Positions 47,401 through 59,553 are shown, numbered from the stretch's first letter. The stretch: DNA of 64,000 nucleotides from Annulohypoxylon bovei var. microspora (GCA_022836615.1 MU405317.1:62001-126000), one strand, 5' to 3'. Translations and numbers: made by a program. Notes: generated from the sequence alone by a model not told the origin.

Positions 47401-50006
47401 GTAACTGCATAAACCGAACTTATTTGCTAGGTATACATTTATTCAAATAATCCTCATCAGAGACTGTCGTCGATGATTCGGCGACTGAGCAACCCACACC
47501 CATACGGCTCCAGCCCAACGTCCCGAACCTCGACCTTCCCCCCCTGGAGCGGTCTTTGAGTCCAAATACCGTCTGATGCGCTTGCGCCCTTTGAATTCGC
47601 CGGGCTTATTCGGCTCGAGTCAGACGTACCTCATACCCGCGATATCACCCGCCCATGGTGAACTACATATACATGTGTGCTGACGGTGGATATGATATCT
47701 GCTACCACGGTCCACGGATAAGTGGCTTCTCCAATATTTCACGCAATTAGTAAACGGCGTTAGGACTATGACAGACTAGATATCCGAAGTCGGAAAGAAC
47801 TTGACCTTGAGCCCTTCGTAGTGCCACGGCCGTCATCCGGCGCGGACAGCTTAGTATGATCTGATATAGGGGTGGAAATACTAAATTATTTTCCTTCGTA
47901 CGCTTCATTTTCTCACTCACTTATGGTGAAAAGCAGCTTATTGTGTGATCCCCGGTTGTTAGAACAAGGTTTCGAGACGTTGGCTGCAAGAGATGAAGAG
48001 GGTTGTTGTTGTTGTTGGCTTCTCTCAGTGTCACCAGCCAACCAACCGATATCGAAACCCGCGGTTTACGGAGCAATAATGATATTCAAACTAGCCTTCT
48101 ACATACTTAGGTAGGCAGAGAAGTATATACTAGAGTTCTTCAAACCCCTGATTCCGCGAATACTTGCGGGCAGTGTTTGGACTCTATCAACTTCGTCGAC
48201 GCCCAAGGACGAGATAGGGGTCCCCGTTGATGTTCTGAAACTCCAATCATAAAATAATTAGAATACTTGCGTAACAATAGCACTTAGCCAGACAACCATA
48301 GTTGACTTTCTACTGAATTTGACCGGGGTTTGCTGGTAAGACATCTCATGTGAAACGCACCTAGTGAACTACCCTAACTCCCTAGGTACTATTGTACGGT
48401 ACTTACAGTAGGTACCTAGATAGGCACAGCTATGATTGATGTTAGCTGAATATCATGAAAGCGGGATGTCTGTCTTTGCATCCGCCAAGTTTCATAGCAC
48501 ATATCATCGTCGACTATTACTCCAGGGGCACGAAGCATTCCGGGATAATCGAAGTTGAGCCAACCTTTACGCATTTGGACCTTGTATGGTTCTTAAGGGG
48601 CTAGTTACCTGTCTAGTCGCTAGCTGAACTAGAACTTCCATGTGTATGGAAGCCGACAAGCGCATGCCGGACAGAGCGAGATCTTTCCTCGCCTGCGAGT
48701 CGTGAACATTCCAGAGTCCCCCACGAGAACAGAAAGGAAACTCCAGCTCGTCGAATACCTCCTCTGCATTCGCTCACGCCGCCCGTCAAACATGGCAGGA
48801 CTCCTCACGCCGAGCCGTGTTCGCACATCAGCACTAGGTACTTTAGGCTAGCGCACACGCTTCATCCGCGAGGAGTAGCAATATTCCCCTTTGTCACTCC
48901 CACGCTCGGTACTTCAGCCCAGTCCTAGCGGGTCGGTTTCCGCAGATGGCAGCCGTCTGAAGGTCCCCGGCGTCGCCGTGTCATATACACATGCTGTACC
49001 TGCAGTCTTTGCGGAGGCCCCGACGGGTCGGGAGTCGGGCATGCAGAGCCGGAGCGATCGTGGATTATTGCCTTCGGCGTAGCGTGCCTAGAGGACTATG
49101 CATGAAGCACAGCATGTACTCGCTGGTTTTCGTGAGAGAACAGCCTCTTGGCGGGCTTCAGGGGCGAATTGAGTTGGTCGAACGTTTGACGCTCGGCGCC
49201 ACTGTCTTTTGCGAACTAGCCTCTATGGGTGTCATGATTAGAGCCACAGCTCGTTGGTTTTCGTGCAAGAATTTTCTGGCGATCGATACCTATAGACATG
49301 GCTTGCATGATGCATAGACATCGTAGAATATGCCGTGGGTGTTCTTCGTTAGGAGGAAAGGGGATATCGTGGTAACGGGGATAGAGGTGTCGAACACCAC
49401 AATCTCTAGCGAAGTCGTGTCTGCTGTAACCTTATTAGATGCTATTGGTCGAATCCAATAGCTTCAGCTATGTCTATTATATATAGATCGGCTGGGTTGA
49501 TGCGCGGCACTTGCGAGGACTTGGAAACTTCCTCTATAGCGAATGGTAGAAACAAAGAGAGAAGTTTCTTGCGATCCATCATCTCGCAAAGATATACGGA
49601 AGAACGTAAAATGCGTAGGGAGTTAGCTGAACGGCTCGTTAGATCCTACCTAGCATACGATAGTCCGCATCGGCTTACCGATTCCGGCCAGTTTCAGCTC
49701 TATACTCCCACTTAATCCCACAGTGGCTTGTTACTATAAAAAACACCAGTAGGATGAACGAATGGGTTAATCGTACAAAAATACGGAATGGGTAGGTGGT
49801 TAAACTTGCATTAACCGGATTATGAAGCCAAAATTGTGTGAACATCTCGTGAGGCATGAGTCACGTATCTCTTTCCCTTCCAAGCAACGCCAGCACGCCA
49901 GCCACCTAACGCCAGACCTGTTAGAACAGGACTCCAATATCGATATCCGCCAAGTATGGGACAACACGACATACACCTAATGGACACACGATACGACACA
50001 CATAGG

Positions 50007-52239
50007 CTAACCGATCATCATGGGCTCTCCTTGGCCATGCATCACCGGTCCACCTTCACTTCGCTCCTCCTCCATCATCTCGATTAAATCGTCCAGGTTG
50101 GAATCCAAATTCTCAGCTGCTTGCTGATCTAGACAGTCCTTCAGAAGTCGTCGGTACTTGTCAATCTTCTCGCCCGTACCCGACGCACCTAGAGCATCGA
50201 CGTACTCTTTCTCGGCACTTCGCTCTTCCGCGAGGAGTTCCGCGAGTTCGTAGGCGAGCTTGACCCGATTTGCGTACGAATCATCACTAGCGTCACCATT
50301 CATCATGGACAAACTTTTGTCGACAGAGACCTGAACGTGGAGTTGGCTTTGGTTAGCTAGTGTATCGAGTAGCTGGCGTTGTATCACGGTAGCATCGCCA
50401 ACTGCCTTGGTCGCCGCCTCAGGTGACTCCAGCTGCCCATCAAGTTCAGTTATCTGTGCACGCACAACGGAAAGCTCGTTCTGAGTGTTCGTAAGAATAC
50501 GGCGGGCCTCCATCTCGGCCTCGTTCTTCTCTTTCCATTCTTCATCGTAGCTATGGGCGAGGTCTTCGAACTTCTGCAGAACAAGTGGTGTTATCTTATT
50601 CTGGACCGTGTTTGCCGCCTCGGAGTTATACGTAACGGCAAGCTTGGTGACGGATTCTGTAAGGGCGTCACGGAAGGAGACGTGCCGTTGAGAATCAGGG
50701 GCAAAGGGGGAAGATGATCGTTGGGGGACACGCTCCTTGGGATTCTTGATAGCATTCAACTCCTTAATTAAATCTTCTGCTCGAATTCCTTCGGCGTTAG
50801 GAATGTCCGTGGAAGCGCCTCGGCCAAGGAGAGCTCGTATACACTTGCGAGCGTTTGTCTTGGCCGCTAGATGTAGCGCGGTGTTACCGGCATGATCTTG
50901 GGCGTCAATAAGATGCTGAGCAAAGTTCGGATCATGGGTCTCTAGAAGTTTATTTAGAATATTGTCCAGATAGTATCGACAAATGGTGGTGCTTGTGATT
51001 CGACCACTCTTCATGATGGCGGCGTGATGAATGACAGTAGAACCTGAATTATCGCGCGCGTCGACAGTGTCCCACAGCTCCTTTACCATGGCGGGAAACG
51101 TTTGCTTATCGTAGCAATTCGTGAAATTAACAGAACGCATGAAAGGCGTCTCGCCTCTAGAATTTTGCACTCCCAAGGTGGCATTGAATCGTTTCAGTTG
51201 CTTGACGAGATCCAAGTCACCCATAGCACTAGCCCAGTGAAGGGCAGTGTGCTTCTCTAAATCGATCATCCAGTCGGGCTGGAAGTTAGGGGGAGGTTCA
51301 GGGCGGTAGGTAGGCACATCTTGGCGAGCTAGAAGGAAGTAGTCTAGCAACTCATCGCTATAGAGAGCATGGTGTTGCTCTGTGTAATCATGGGCGGTCT
51401 CGTCCCGCTTCCTCTTGCGGTGTCCGGTCGAGAAATGCGACAGGTCATGGTGATCGTCCTCTGCCATGTACGAAGCCGAAGCAACAGTGACATTATCAGG
51501 TGTGTCGTCCTCGTTTAGCTGTTGGCTTGTGCTTTCGATATCTTGACTTGGGGGAGGAGCAGCGGCTGTAACATATTAGCATTTACATATGGCGAACGAG
51601 CTAAGTAGGTGAAATAGCATACTCCATTTTGGTACAGCAGGCTTTCTAGGAGCCTTCGGCTTACTCGCATGGCGGGGCGCGGGAGGGGGACTTTGATTTC
51701 CAGGAGTATACTCGAATATGGGTCGAAGTCGCTCAAATATGTTATTACGATGCGCGAGCTGTTCGCCAGCGTCTAGGGGAATCCATGTGCCTTGATATTT
51801 GCCGTAGCCGCCTTGGATCTTCTCATGTACATCCTTCTGTACCTCGCGCTCGAGGATTCGGGTTCGTGCGGGCTTGTCGAATCCGGCAGCTTTGAGAATG
51901 TGCGTTGCGTTGACCCAGTCGTCTTGCCGGCGGCGCATCACATGCTCCTTCGTATCTCCGCCAAATTGGAATTCATATACAGGAACCTATGGTAGTATTC
52001 GTTAGTTTAGGACCTGATCGTAGCCGAAGCTCGTGGATTGGATTAGGTTGATATTGACGATTGATGACTAGCGACTGGCGGCACCGCATCGGAAGACATA
52101 AAAACTGTCGAATTCATAGGTCTCATCTCATCAAGTGGTGATACCTCTATTAAAGTTCAGAATGCGATCTTAGAATATGAGTACTTACACCACTATAGGT
52201 CGCACTGTATATACCGCTGGTGACGGCGTCTTTCACCAT
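50007..52239 (-). CDS. mbp1: MBF DNA-binding subunit, APSES/ankyrin cell-cycle factor (Mbp1/Res type)
   Basis: Three exons, 52239-52189, 51986-51623 and 51565-50007, encode 657 residues. The APSES (KilA-N) DNA-binding domain spans about 5-115, with TSGIYSATYSG, VPVYEFQFGGD, RRRQDDWVNATHILKAAGF, KPARTRILEREVQKD and KIQGGYGKYQGTWIPL. A basic cluster RKRKR (188-192) may be a nuclear signal. Ankyrin repeats occur at about 243-271 (HTALHWASAMGDLDLV) and 360-391 (GNTALHLAA), followed by a coiled-coil region and an acidic tail. By family it pairs with Swi6 to drive G1/S genes through MCB sites. The intron after residue 17 is 202 bp with a GTAAGT donor. The second donor is GTATGC, with a GCTAAT branch site. 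The 5' flank carries a MITE. Confidence 0.93.
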
Positions 52240-52730
52240 GGTAGCAGCTTGGGTCCAGCTAGGACCAGGTGGGCAATGTGAATTATAGAATTGTGATAAC
52301 AATAGCAGCCCGCGGAAGATAGGATATCGTGGAAATACACTACAAGTATGAGTATAAGTCACATGAATTAGCGATAGGAAAAGGCTAAGAGGAGAATTAG
52401 TTGCGTAGTTATGAATTGGGAGATCGGCCGAGGTGATTGGGCGGCCGGGGTTTGGTTGTGTGTGATGTGTGATGTGTGATGGATTGAGAAATCGACTCTG
52501 AGCGTGGAGACGCGAAATTAATTAAAGAGAAAATGGGGGAAGACGCGGTACCGTGTTCGACCCACTTTAATCACTTCCTCATTTACCTTGGTACCCAGGT
52601 ATTTTAAATGGGTCGTGTTAGTAATACAATCAGACCGGGGTATTTTAATGTGGCGCGTAATTGTTCCATGTATTTTCTTATTACAGCCACATTTTGAAGC
52701 TATTCAAACATTTCATTTCATGAGAAAGTA
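52240..52730. other. 5' flank of mbp1
   Basis: Promoter-side sequence of mbp1, ending at the MITE. A short GATGTGT repeat lies near 52455-52480. No specific regulatory site was assigned. Confidence 0.4.
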
Positions 52731-52929
52731 CAGAGGAGCCTTTCAATATATTTTTCCATACACAGCCCCTGTCAGATCTGGCATACACCTGCCAGACTCG
52801 GTGCCAGCTGCAAAGCCAGCTGCAAAGCCAGCTGTTGATGCGGCACGCCAACTGTCAAAAAAAGGATTACAGCTGGTGCCAAGCTTGACAGGGGTTATGT
52901 ATGGAAAAATATATTGAAAGGCTCCTCTG
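52731..52929. mobile_element. 199-bp MITE with about 57-bp terminal inverted repeats and TA target duplication
   Basis: The left end begins CAGAGGAGCCTTTCAATATA and the right end is its reverse complement. The arms match over about 57 bases with only a few differences. A TA dinucleotide flanks both ends (52729-52730 and 52930-52931), as expected of Tc1/mariner-superfamily insertions. The short centre has three CCAGCTG-containing 12-bp repeats and no transposase. The inverted structure produces similar spurious peptides on both strands. It lies 490 bp upstream of mbp1 and 91 bp beyond the stop of the rhodopsin-like gene. Confidence 0.9.
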
Positions 52930-53020
52930 TAGAAGGTAAAATGGTTACATTGGAGGTATAGAAGCCCTTGCACAAACGGGCTTTATTAAGTACTAGGTAT
53001 CTCAGCTAGGTACTGACTAC

Positions 53021-54488
53021 CTAAATAATGTTTGGTCCATTTGCCATGGCGGCTTCATTAGAGGTAACCACAATGTCTGTTTTCTTGATTATACGCCTAT
53101 CTCTTATCGGTAGAATATGTTCCCGGTCGCCTATGTTCATTGCGCGGTTGAATGTGTTTCTCGCTGAATTGAACAGGTTGTCTTCAGAAGGAATACGTTG
53201 CCCGATGTTGTTAAACGACTGTTTCGTGACACTCAGCTCGAACCCCCCTCGGGGCAACTCATGTATGCCCTTGTTAGACTTGGGGTTTTGTCTAAAGAGG
53301 GGTGAGAGCACAGGCACACAAGCGACTATCACGCCTAGATTTATCTCTATCGATGACCATAGGTTAAGGCGCCCAGTGTTGAAGGGGTTGGAGAGGTTCT
53401 TTATGTATTGAATGCGAATGATCTGGATGGCCGTGACAAAGAAGCCTAGAGCGAATAGACCGAGCAGCACGACTTTCTTTCGCGTCTCGATTTTGGTTTT
53501 GACAAGGATAGGGAAGGGAAGAAACATCCTTAAGTCTTGGTAAGTGTGGTCAAATGTCAACAGAATAAATAGGGGTACTCACACAGCAAAATCCACAACA
53601 ATCGCTATCGCTGATGAAGCGTTGGAGAGTGGAACCGACGGAATACATCTACCATACGTGATGGAACTATCCCATTGCTTCGCGATCTGCTTGAATTTTA
53701 GAATCACCATGGTTTCGAGCGGATTTCTGCTGGCATACGGGGTGGCATAGATTGAGTTGGATTATTAGGCATATCGTATTGGAGAGTATGCAACCGACCA
53801 ACACGCAAATTACCCCATAACGATATACCCCCTGAGGAAAAAATCGAAGATATGATACCAAAAGGCTAAGCTTGAACCCGAGAACGCTAAAAACATACCT
53901 AGGGTTGAGTTAAGTACCTATGGAATACAGTCATGATGTAGTAGAAGTACTTACAAGGGTGAGACCGCATATTGAAGCTGTCTAGTGTTAGGTTATACTA
54001 AAAGCAAGATGATAATGTGTTCTATAACATACATAACCGAATGGATACATGTTTTGTACCGGTATAGCTTCAGGGTTCTTCATCCCTAAACCCCATGTGG
54101 TCTCTATCAAATTCATGTTAGTATTAAACAGTGTGAAGTGTTTGAGTGGGTGATAATATACGTATTGATGAGACTATTGTATAACTCAAAGTTATAGGCT
54201 ACGAACTCTGTCAGCAACCAGGGAAGATTGAGCCCTTCAATATACCCTACCTACCCATGTAGCAAAGATGATCCAATCGTCTAATTATATTCAACTTTAG
54301 CACATCGGCTTTCTTCCGTGAATGTTTAAAGGTTAGATACCTAGTCCCAACGCGTGAACCAATCGACTACGAACATAGCCTCGAAGACATATGAAGCAAA
54401 AGGACAGTCCCGTCAATATACCCATTGTAGCCACCATCTTAGGCCCATCAGTGGGAGTATTATCCGGGGCGTTGTGGATCCACTTCAT
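53021..54488 (-). CDS. Fungal rhodopsin-domain seven-TM protein (PTH11-related/SAT4 type)
   Basis: Eight exons are proposed: 54488-54341, 54280-54255, 54205-54175, 54103-54033, 53977-53955, 53886-53739, 53689-53583 and 53528-53021, about 353 residues. Family motifs line up in order: LRGYVRSRLVHALGL-DDW, TTWGLGM, LQYAVSPF-VLGFKLSLLVSYLRF, LCHP-QIAKQWD, IPSVPLSNASSAIAIVVDF, LPFPILVKTKIETRKK and SIEINLGVIVACVP. Exon 5 is only 23 bases. Exon 3 requires a poor donor (GTCTCA), and exon 2 could end four bases later with exon 3 starting two bases earlier. These uncertainties affect only TM2. Members are membrane proteins of unknown ligand, related to the PTH11 receptors. The soluble C-tail is polar. 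Confidence 0.8.
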
Positions 54489-56054
54489 TTCCTGTATGAC
54501 CTCGGGGGGTTGAGGTAAGCCGGGATATGAATAATTTAGCAAGAAAATAAAGATATGAGAGACATCTATGTCAGTTTACTTCTCGGCACGGCAAGATAAA
54601 CTTCTCTTATAATATAACATTGTCGGCCAAGTTATCTCTCCATAGAAGTGGTAATAGACTACAGAAGCCACATCGGCGCCACTCTATGAGGAGTCTTTAG
54701 GATTTTTCATACTTACCTACCTTACACCTAGAAGATATTTAATAAACTAACAGCCAATTCTAATTGGTTAGTTTCTTTCAAAGTCATCAATTGGCGTTTA
54801 TGAGGATTACTACTACTTCAGGAGATAATACACTTATGCCCTGAAGAATTGGCACCTGCACCGGAGTTCCGATATGTTTGAAAACCGACAGCCCTACAAG
54901 ATCGAGATCGAGATCGAGATAAGATCGGATATCAGCTTCAATCCCGGGTTGATAATTTCCACAATAATAAACTACTTATAACTAGACTTTGATGTGTTTA
55001 TCATGCCTAGGTACTCGCGATTATCAATATGCCTTTTATTATGCATTCCTATTAGAATTTTAATAGTAGTTGGTTAAGCCACGCGGTTGATATTAAACTA
55101 CCTATTTCTTATACTGACGTTAAATTCATTGGGAAACGTGATGTGGTTGATCGCGTGTTAAGGTCATAGCACTAAGGAGGCGCTGTTTTAACTGACTAAT
55201 TGAAGCGAGGGTTGATAGAAAACTCCCCTGGGCTAATCCCGGGGTACAGGAGGAAAGTGGTCTTATGAGAGAAGATCCGGAACAGCGTTCTACCGGAGCT
55301 CCGATAATTGCAATTGTTCTCTTTTTGCTGTAAACCAGTCGGAGACATATGAGAATGATAGTTACCTAGGTATCTATTGGTTAAATGAAAGGAGCTAGAA
55401 ATACTATCCTCCTTGGAACCGGTTGGATCGCGACAAGAGCGGATAAAGGATGTGGTCTAGAGCCGAATCACGCCGAAGCGACCGGATGCTAAGCAGAGGA
55501 AGACGACCGGTCAAGAGGGCGCGGCGACTCCTCTTGTAATGCGGTGGAATAGAACCGGACGGTAGTAATTAAAGGCATGTGGCGGTCGTTGAGCTTGCTC
55601 ATCGAGGTGACACCTATTTTCTATAAACAAATAGAAATCGGCGGCGTAGACCGGGCCCCTTCTTATTGGGTCAACTTTTAATTAGGTATGCCACCATTTC
55701 CCCACGCATTGCCCTCGAAGGGTTATAGTGGTAGTGATAATTAACCTCACTCATGATATGATATAGGTGGTGTGCTCGCGAGTTTCTAAACCTTCTCTTG
55801 AAGACTTCCCTCCACTGTGCCACAACATTCCCAAGCGCCCAGTAGAATTTCACGGCTTGTCGCTTCTAAAAGAGGGAAATAATGGATGGCGAGGTGTGGG
55901 CCAATATTCGGCCGTGGGCTGGGCCAGAACGCAACGAGCGATATAAAAATGGTCGCTACCTGTTCGTCATATAGGTACCATAAGGCCAATCTCCTCGATC
56001 CCTTGGAATAACGCAGCATCCGATCCAATCTAGTCGCCAATGCACTGAAGTAAC
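54489..56054. promoter_or_regulatory. Divergent promoter region, rhodopsin-like gene and Dal5-type transporter
   Basis: About 1.57 kb of non-coding DNA between divergent starts. Several HGATAR sites (fungal GATA-factor consensus) are visible: AGATAA 54917, TGATAA 54950, TGATAG 55213, CGATAA 55312, TGATAG 55356 and TGATAA 55735. A GAGATC repeat lies at about 54899-54922. One ACCTAGGT palindrome is near 55363. A GC-rich patch at 55430-55560 is not recognisable as an RNA gene. Nitrogen control is plausible for a Dal5-like permease but is inference. Confidence 0.4.
54899..54922. repeat. (GAGATC)n short tandem repeat
   Basis: About four GAGATC units in the divergent intergenic region. Confidence 0.8.
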
Positions 56055-58215
56055 ATGGCAGACCTAAAAACCGCGATCGTAACCCAGCATGAGTTGCTAT
56101 CAGGACCTGAGGAGGGCCAGGGAAGCGATACGGCCGCGGTGAGGGAGCGCATTCTCTGCCAACAAGAACTCCAGAGTACCGAGCCCGCACCTCCTTGGAC
56201 AATGACCCTATTCCGCCGGAGGCAGCAGCGGAATCTGGATGAGATCGCGACCCAGCCCTCCGTTTTCGACGACCCAGAAAAGGCCAGGTATTTCCAGCCC
56301 ACAGAGGACTATGAGAACATACACCGGTTTGACCCGGGAGCTAGGTGGACATGGGCTGAGGAGTTGCCGCTCATAAATAAGATCGACTGGAACATCATGT
56401 TATGGGCATGGATTGTACATTTGACTTTAGAGTTGGACCGAGGAAACCTGGCCCAGGCGAACACGGATAACTTCCTAGACGACTTAGGCCTGTCCACAGA
56501 CGACTTTAATTTAGGAAATACTGTTTTTAAACTGACAATTATATGCGTCGATCTCCCATCGCAGCTAATCAGCAAGAAAGTTGGTAAGCATTCTTGAAAT
56601 CATGCTCTTGCATGGAGCTCTTTGTTGATTTATAACATAGGTCCCGACAGATGGATCCCAACAATTGTATGCCTGTGGAGTATCGTATCGGCTTCACAAT
56701 TCTGGCTGGATGGCAGAGCGTCCTTTCTGACTTGCCGTGTTTTGCTTGGCTTATTACAAGGCGGCTTCGTCCCTACCATGATCCTGTATCTTGTGAGACA
56801 GCTTTTCCTACTGTACTCATCTGACTACCTAGGTATTCATATAAGCAGCTAATCTGCTATGGTCCTAGTCCTATTTCTTCAAGGGTACTGAATTGCCCTC
56901 CCGCTTGGCTCTTTTTTACACGGCATGGAAGGCTGTCGATGTCGTGTCGCCGATCCTTGCTTATGGCATTCTACGACTCCGCGGTTACCACGGACAGGAA
57001 GGGTGGCGATGGTTATTCTTAATCGAGGGCGTATTCACCCTTACTGTTGGGGTTTGGTCTTGGTTTGTGATGGTGCCATCGCCTACCCAGAGTAGATCGT
57101 GGTACCGACCAAAAGGCCTATTCGATGAGCGCGAAGAAATCATTATGGTCAATCGTATATTGAGGGACGACCCCTCCAAAGGCGACATGCATAACCGCCA
57201 GGCAGTCGACATGAAGGGGTTGTGGAAGTCGTTATGGGACTTTGACATCTGGCCAATTTACATTACCGGTTTCATTTATAAGTTACCGGCCGGACCGCCC
57301 GATCAATACCTGACCCTTATTCTCCGAGATCTTGGATTCGATACGTTAAAATCGAATCTTCTTACGATCCCGAGTCGATTCGTTAGCATTTTCACAGTAA
57401 GTTATTGTCTTACAGCCTACCTACAGTGGTACTCGCTCATCTTTTCGTTTGGGCGAATTGCGACGATCTGAAGATAATAACCGTGGTCTAGTTGCTTCTC
57501 TTGCCATATCTCTCTGAAATTTGGAACGAAAGGTCCTTGATGGCCTTGTTTTCGCAGGTTTGGGTATTGCCTAACCTTATTGCCCTCGCCGTACTGCCAA
57601 GTAGTATATCGCCGTGGGTGAAGTATGCTGTAGTTTCGATTTTGCTTTCATATCCAGTCCGTAAGTAAAAGTTATATCTCTATTTATAATAGTTACCTAA
57701 CAAATTGGAAAGCACAAGCTATGCAAGTTGGGTGGTGCAGTCGTAACTCGAATACCGTCAGAGCACGAACTGTTTCAGCTGCCATTTATAAGTGAGTGGT
57801 CTCTTTTGTCTGCTAGATTATTGAGTTAATTCCTTCATAGTATGTTTATTTGTTTCTCTGGCATCGTGTATTCAAATATTTACCGTTCTGATGACAAACC
57901 CGAATGTACGCACATTGTTATCTCTTATGGGTTGTCTAACTAATTCAAACAATTGGTAGATCGCCGTGGAAACAAGCAGCTCGTCGCAATTTGCGCGGGT
58001 AATATAGTCATATATTTACTTATAAGATTTTATTACATATGGCGTAATAAACAGAGGGATAGCGAATGGAATGTAATGGCCAAAGAGGTAAGAATGGTAT
58101 ATATAGCTGTGACACGATGCAGAAGCTGATATACCTATGATAGGAGCAACTTCACTATCTAGAAACGGCTCCAGACAAGGGAAACAAGAGAAAAGACTTT
58201 AGGTTCGCCTACTAA
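56055..58215 (+). CDS. MFS anion:cation symporter, Dal5/allantoate-permease type
   Basis: Eight exons (56055-56583, 56641-56792, 56869-57396, 57492-57660, 57713-57791, 57841-57905, 57960-58087, 58144-58215) encode about 573 residues. The first helix carries IDWNIMLWAWIVHLTLELDRGNL, close to the family's D-R-N signature. Later segments are RVLLGLLQGGFVPTMILYL, FFKGTELPSRLALFYTAWKA, EGWRWLFLIEGVFTL, GWCSRNSNTVRARTVSAAIYN and YSNIYRSDDKP. The family takes up organic acids such as allantoate, ureidosuccinate or tartrate with protons at the plasma membrane. The exact substrate cannot be told. The acceptor of exon 5 has two close options (57711-57712 or 57717-57718), differing by two residues. GATA motifs in the 5' flank are compatible with nitrogen control. 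Confidence 0.85.
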
Positions 58216-58731
58216 TCCGAGGCCGCGAGAGTCCCACTTAGACATGATCTGTAGGTAGACATGAGGCTATGAAAAGGTAAAGAAGGATTGCACTAAATGA
58301 GAACTTGGCGAGATAAAAAGGGGTACATTGGCAAATAGTAAAGACTGACTGCAATAGGTATTTCTCTCTAGGTAACTTTAGCAAGCCTTTAATTAGGTAA
58401 TAGTAAAACCGAATCCATGAATACGTAGGTAGTAATACTTACATCACAGGGGCAGGCTTGCGGCTTAACCAAGGTCTTGATAGCCTGCCTAGGATGATCG
58501 TGGTACTGTACCTGACATTAACGCTGAACTTCGTCATGATTAACCACACTCGATAGTATTATCCATCATACACCCAAGAATTCTAGTGCCAGTGATTCAT
58601 CATGAAAACATGAAGTTTTCTCTAAACCTAGTTGGTAGTTTTGAAAATATAAACAACACAAATATTCCTCGTAAAAATTAGAGTAACTCTCAAGGATTTC
58701 ACTAAAAGAACAACAACTAGAAAACAATACA
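58216..58731. other. Intergenic
   Basis: About 515 bp between the transporter stop and the next gene on the same strand. AT-rich, with no recognisable feature. Confidence 0.4.
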
Positions 58732-59143
58732 ATGTCAATTCATTTGCAATCGGTTCGAGCGCTCACATTTACGGGGCTTAAACGAGCTCCAGTTACAGTC
58801 CGGTCTCTCCCCATCGTCTTCGCTAGAATGTCAGGCACAGATAAGTCGCACGCCACAGGCAAATCCAAATTGCCTAAAAAGGTCCAAGAGAAGGCACCCA
58901 AAGGCTTAGAAGATACAATCCCGAACTCTGTAAGCTCTCCTTTCATTTTTCCAAGTTGATTTCATATTTAATTTTACTAACAATAGCTTTGAGATTCATC
59001 CAACCTCAGACGAATCCACCGGCAAGACTCATGCGAAGGGCGGAGGCGAGGAATCGGTGCTGCCCAAGAAGGTCCAGGAGAAAGTTCCCGAAAGTGTCGA
59101 AAGAGCTATACCAAATGCCATTCACAATACCGGAGACAAATAG
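58732..59143 (+). CDS. Small protein with duplicated LPKKVQEK motif, possible mitochondrial targeting
   Basis: Two exons, 58732-58929 and 58994-59143, encode 115 residues. The intron has donor GTAAGC and acceptor TTTGAG, the only nearby AG that keeps frame. The chain holds two copies of one module: KSKLPKKVQEKAPKGLEDT followed by IPNSIH, and ESVLPKKVQEKVPESVER followed by AIPNAIH. The first 33 residues are rich in Arg with no acidic residue (SVRALTFTGLKRAPVTVRSL), as in mitochondrial presequences. Alternatively, translation starts at Met33 (58828). I do not recognise a named family. The repeat gives good support that the gene is real. Confidence 0.72.
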
Positions 59144-59553
59144 AATATGTCGTAAAGCTGTTTCTATAGTGAACAAATAAAGTACCTACCTATCGAATAT
59201 CTTCAGAGAACATGTATGATGCTAGAGTCTACGATCTATCTTGTGAAAACGTTGACGTATGTAAATAGGGGGGTACCTGTGTACCTCTAAATAATACCCC
59301 ACCAAAAGGTACGTACCGAACGCTCTGTTCCCTGTCATTGGGACACTGCGGGGCGCTATGATTTATTGTACCTAGTCTGAACTTTGATCGCGATTCCAGA
59401 ATCTACTTTTCGATTTGTGCTACGACAATTTGTTAAACCTCCATCCGTACAATACAAATAGGAGCATTTTTTTGCCTCACCAGGCTCATCTTTGAATCTC
59501 CTGGGATAGGCCCTCTCCTTCGAATATTCCCACCCTATCTAGTTCTATTCGAT
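59144..59553. other. Intergenic, get3 promoter
   Basis: About 410 bp upstream of get3. A CT-rich stretch precedes the start codon. No other feature seen. Confidence 0.4.

Larger units (their letters stand above)
40405..50006. other. Gene-poor region (about 9.6 kb)
   Basis: No gene could be supported on either strand. Open frames of 60-132 codons (for example 45851-46249 and 48991-49317) show no domain or intron-joined continuation. The stretch holds a GT microsatellite, a GGT/GGA-rich run, one ACCTAGGT site (46403) and an 8-bp hairpin at 49441-49462. Near 40405-41270 it includes the promoter side of the membrane-protein gene. Confidence 0.5.

Noticed and set aside
48991..49317. 108-codon plus-strand frame
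   Set aside because: No recognisable motif; composition resembles random translation of non-coding DNA.
49441..49462. 8-bp hairpin (GCTATTGG/CCAATAGC) considered as a terminator
   Set aside because: No gene ends nearby and no T run follows; an isolated short palindrome.
52588..52973. Two overlapping opposite-strand frames with near-identical ends
   Set aside because: They arise from the inverted arms of the MITE and are not genes.
55430..55560. GC-rich patch considered as 5S rRNA or other RNA gene
   Set aside because: It does not match the fungal 5S internal control sequences I know, and no stable cloverleaf was seen.
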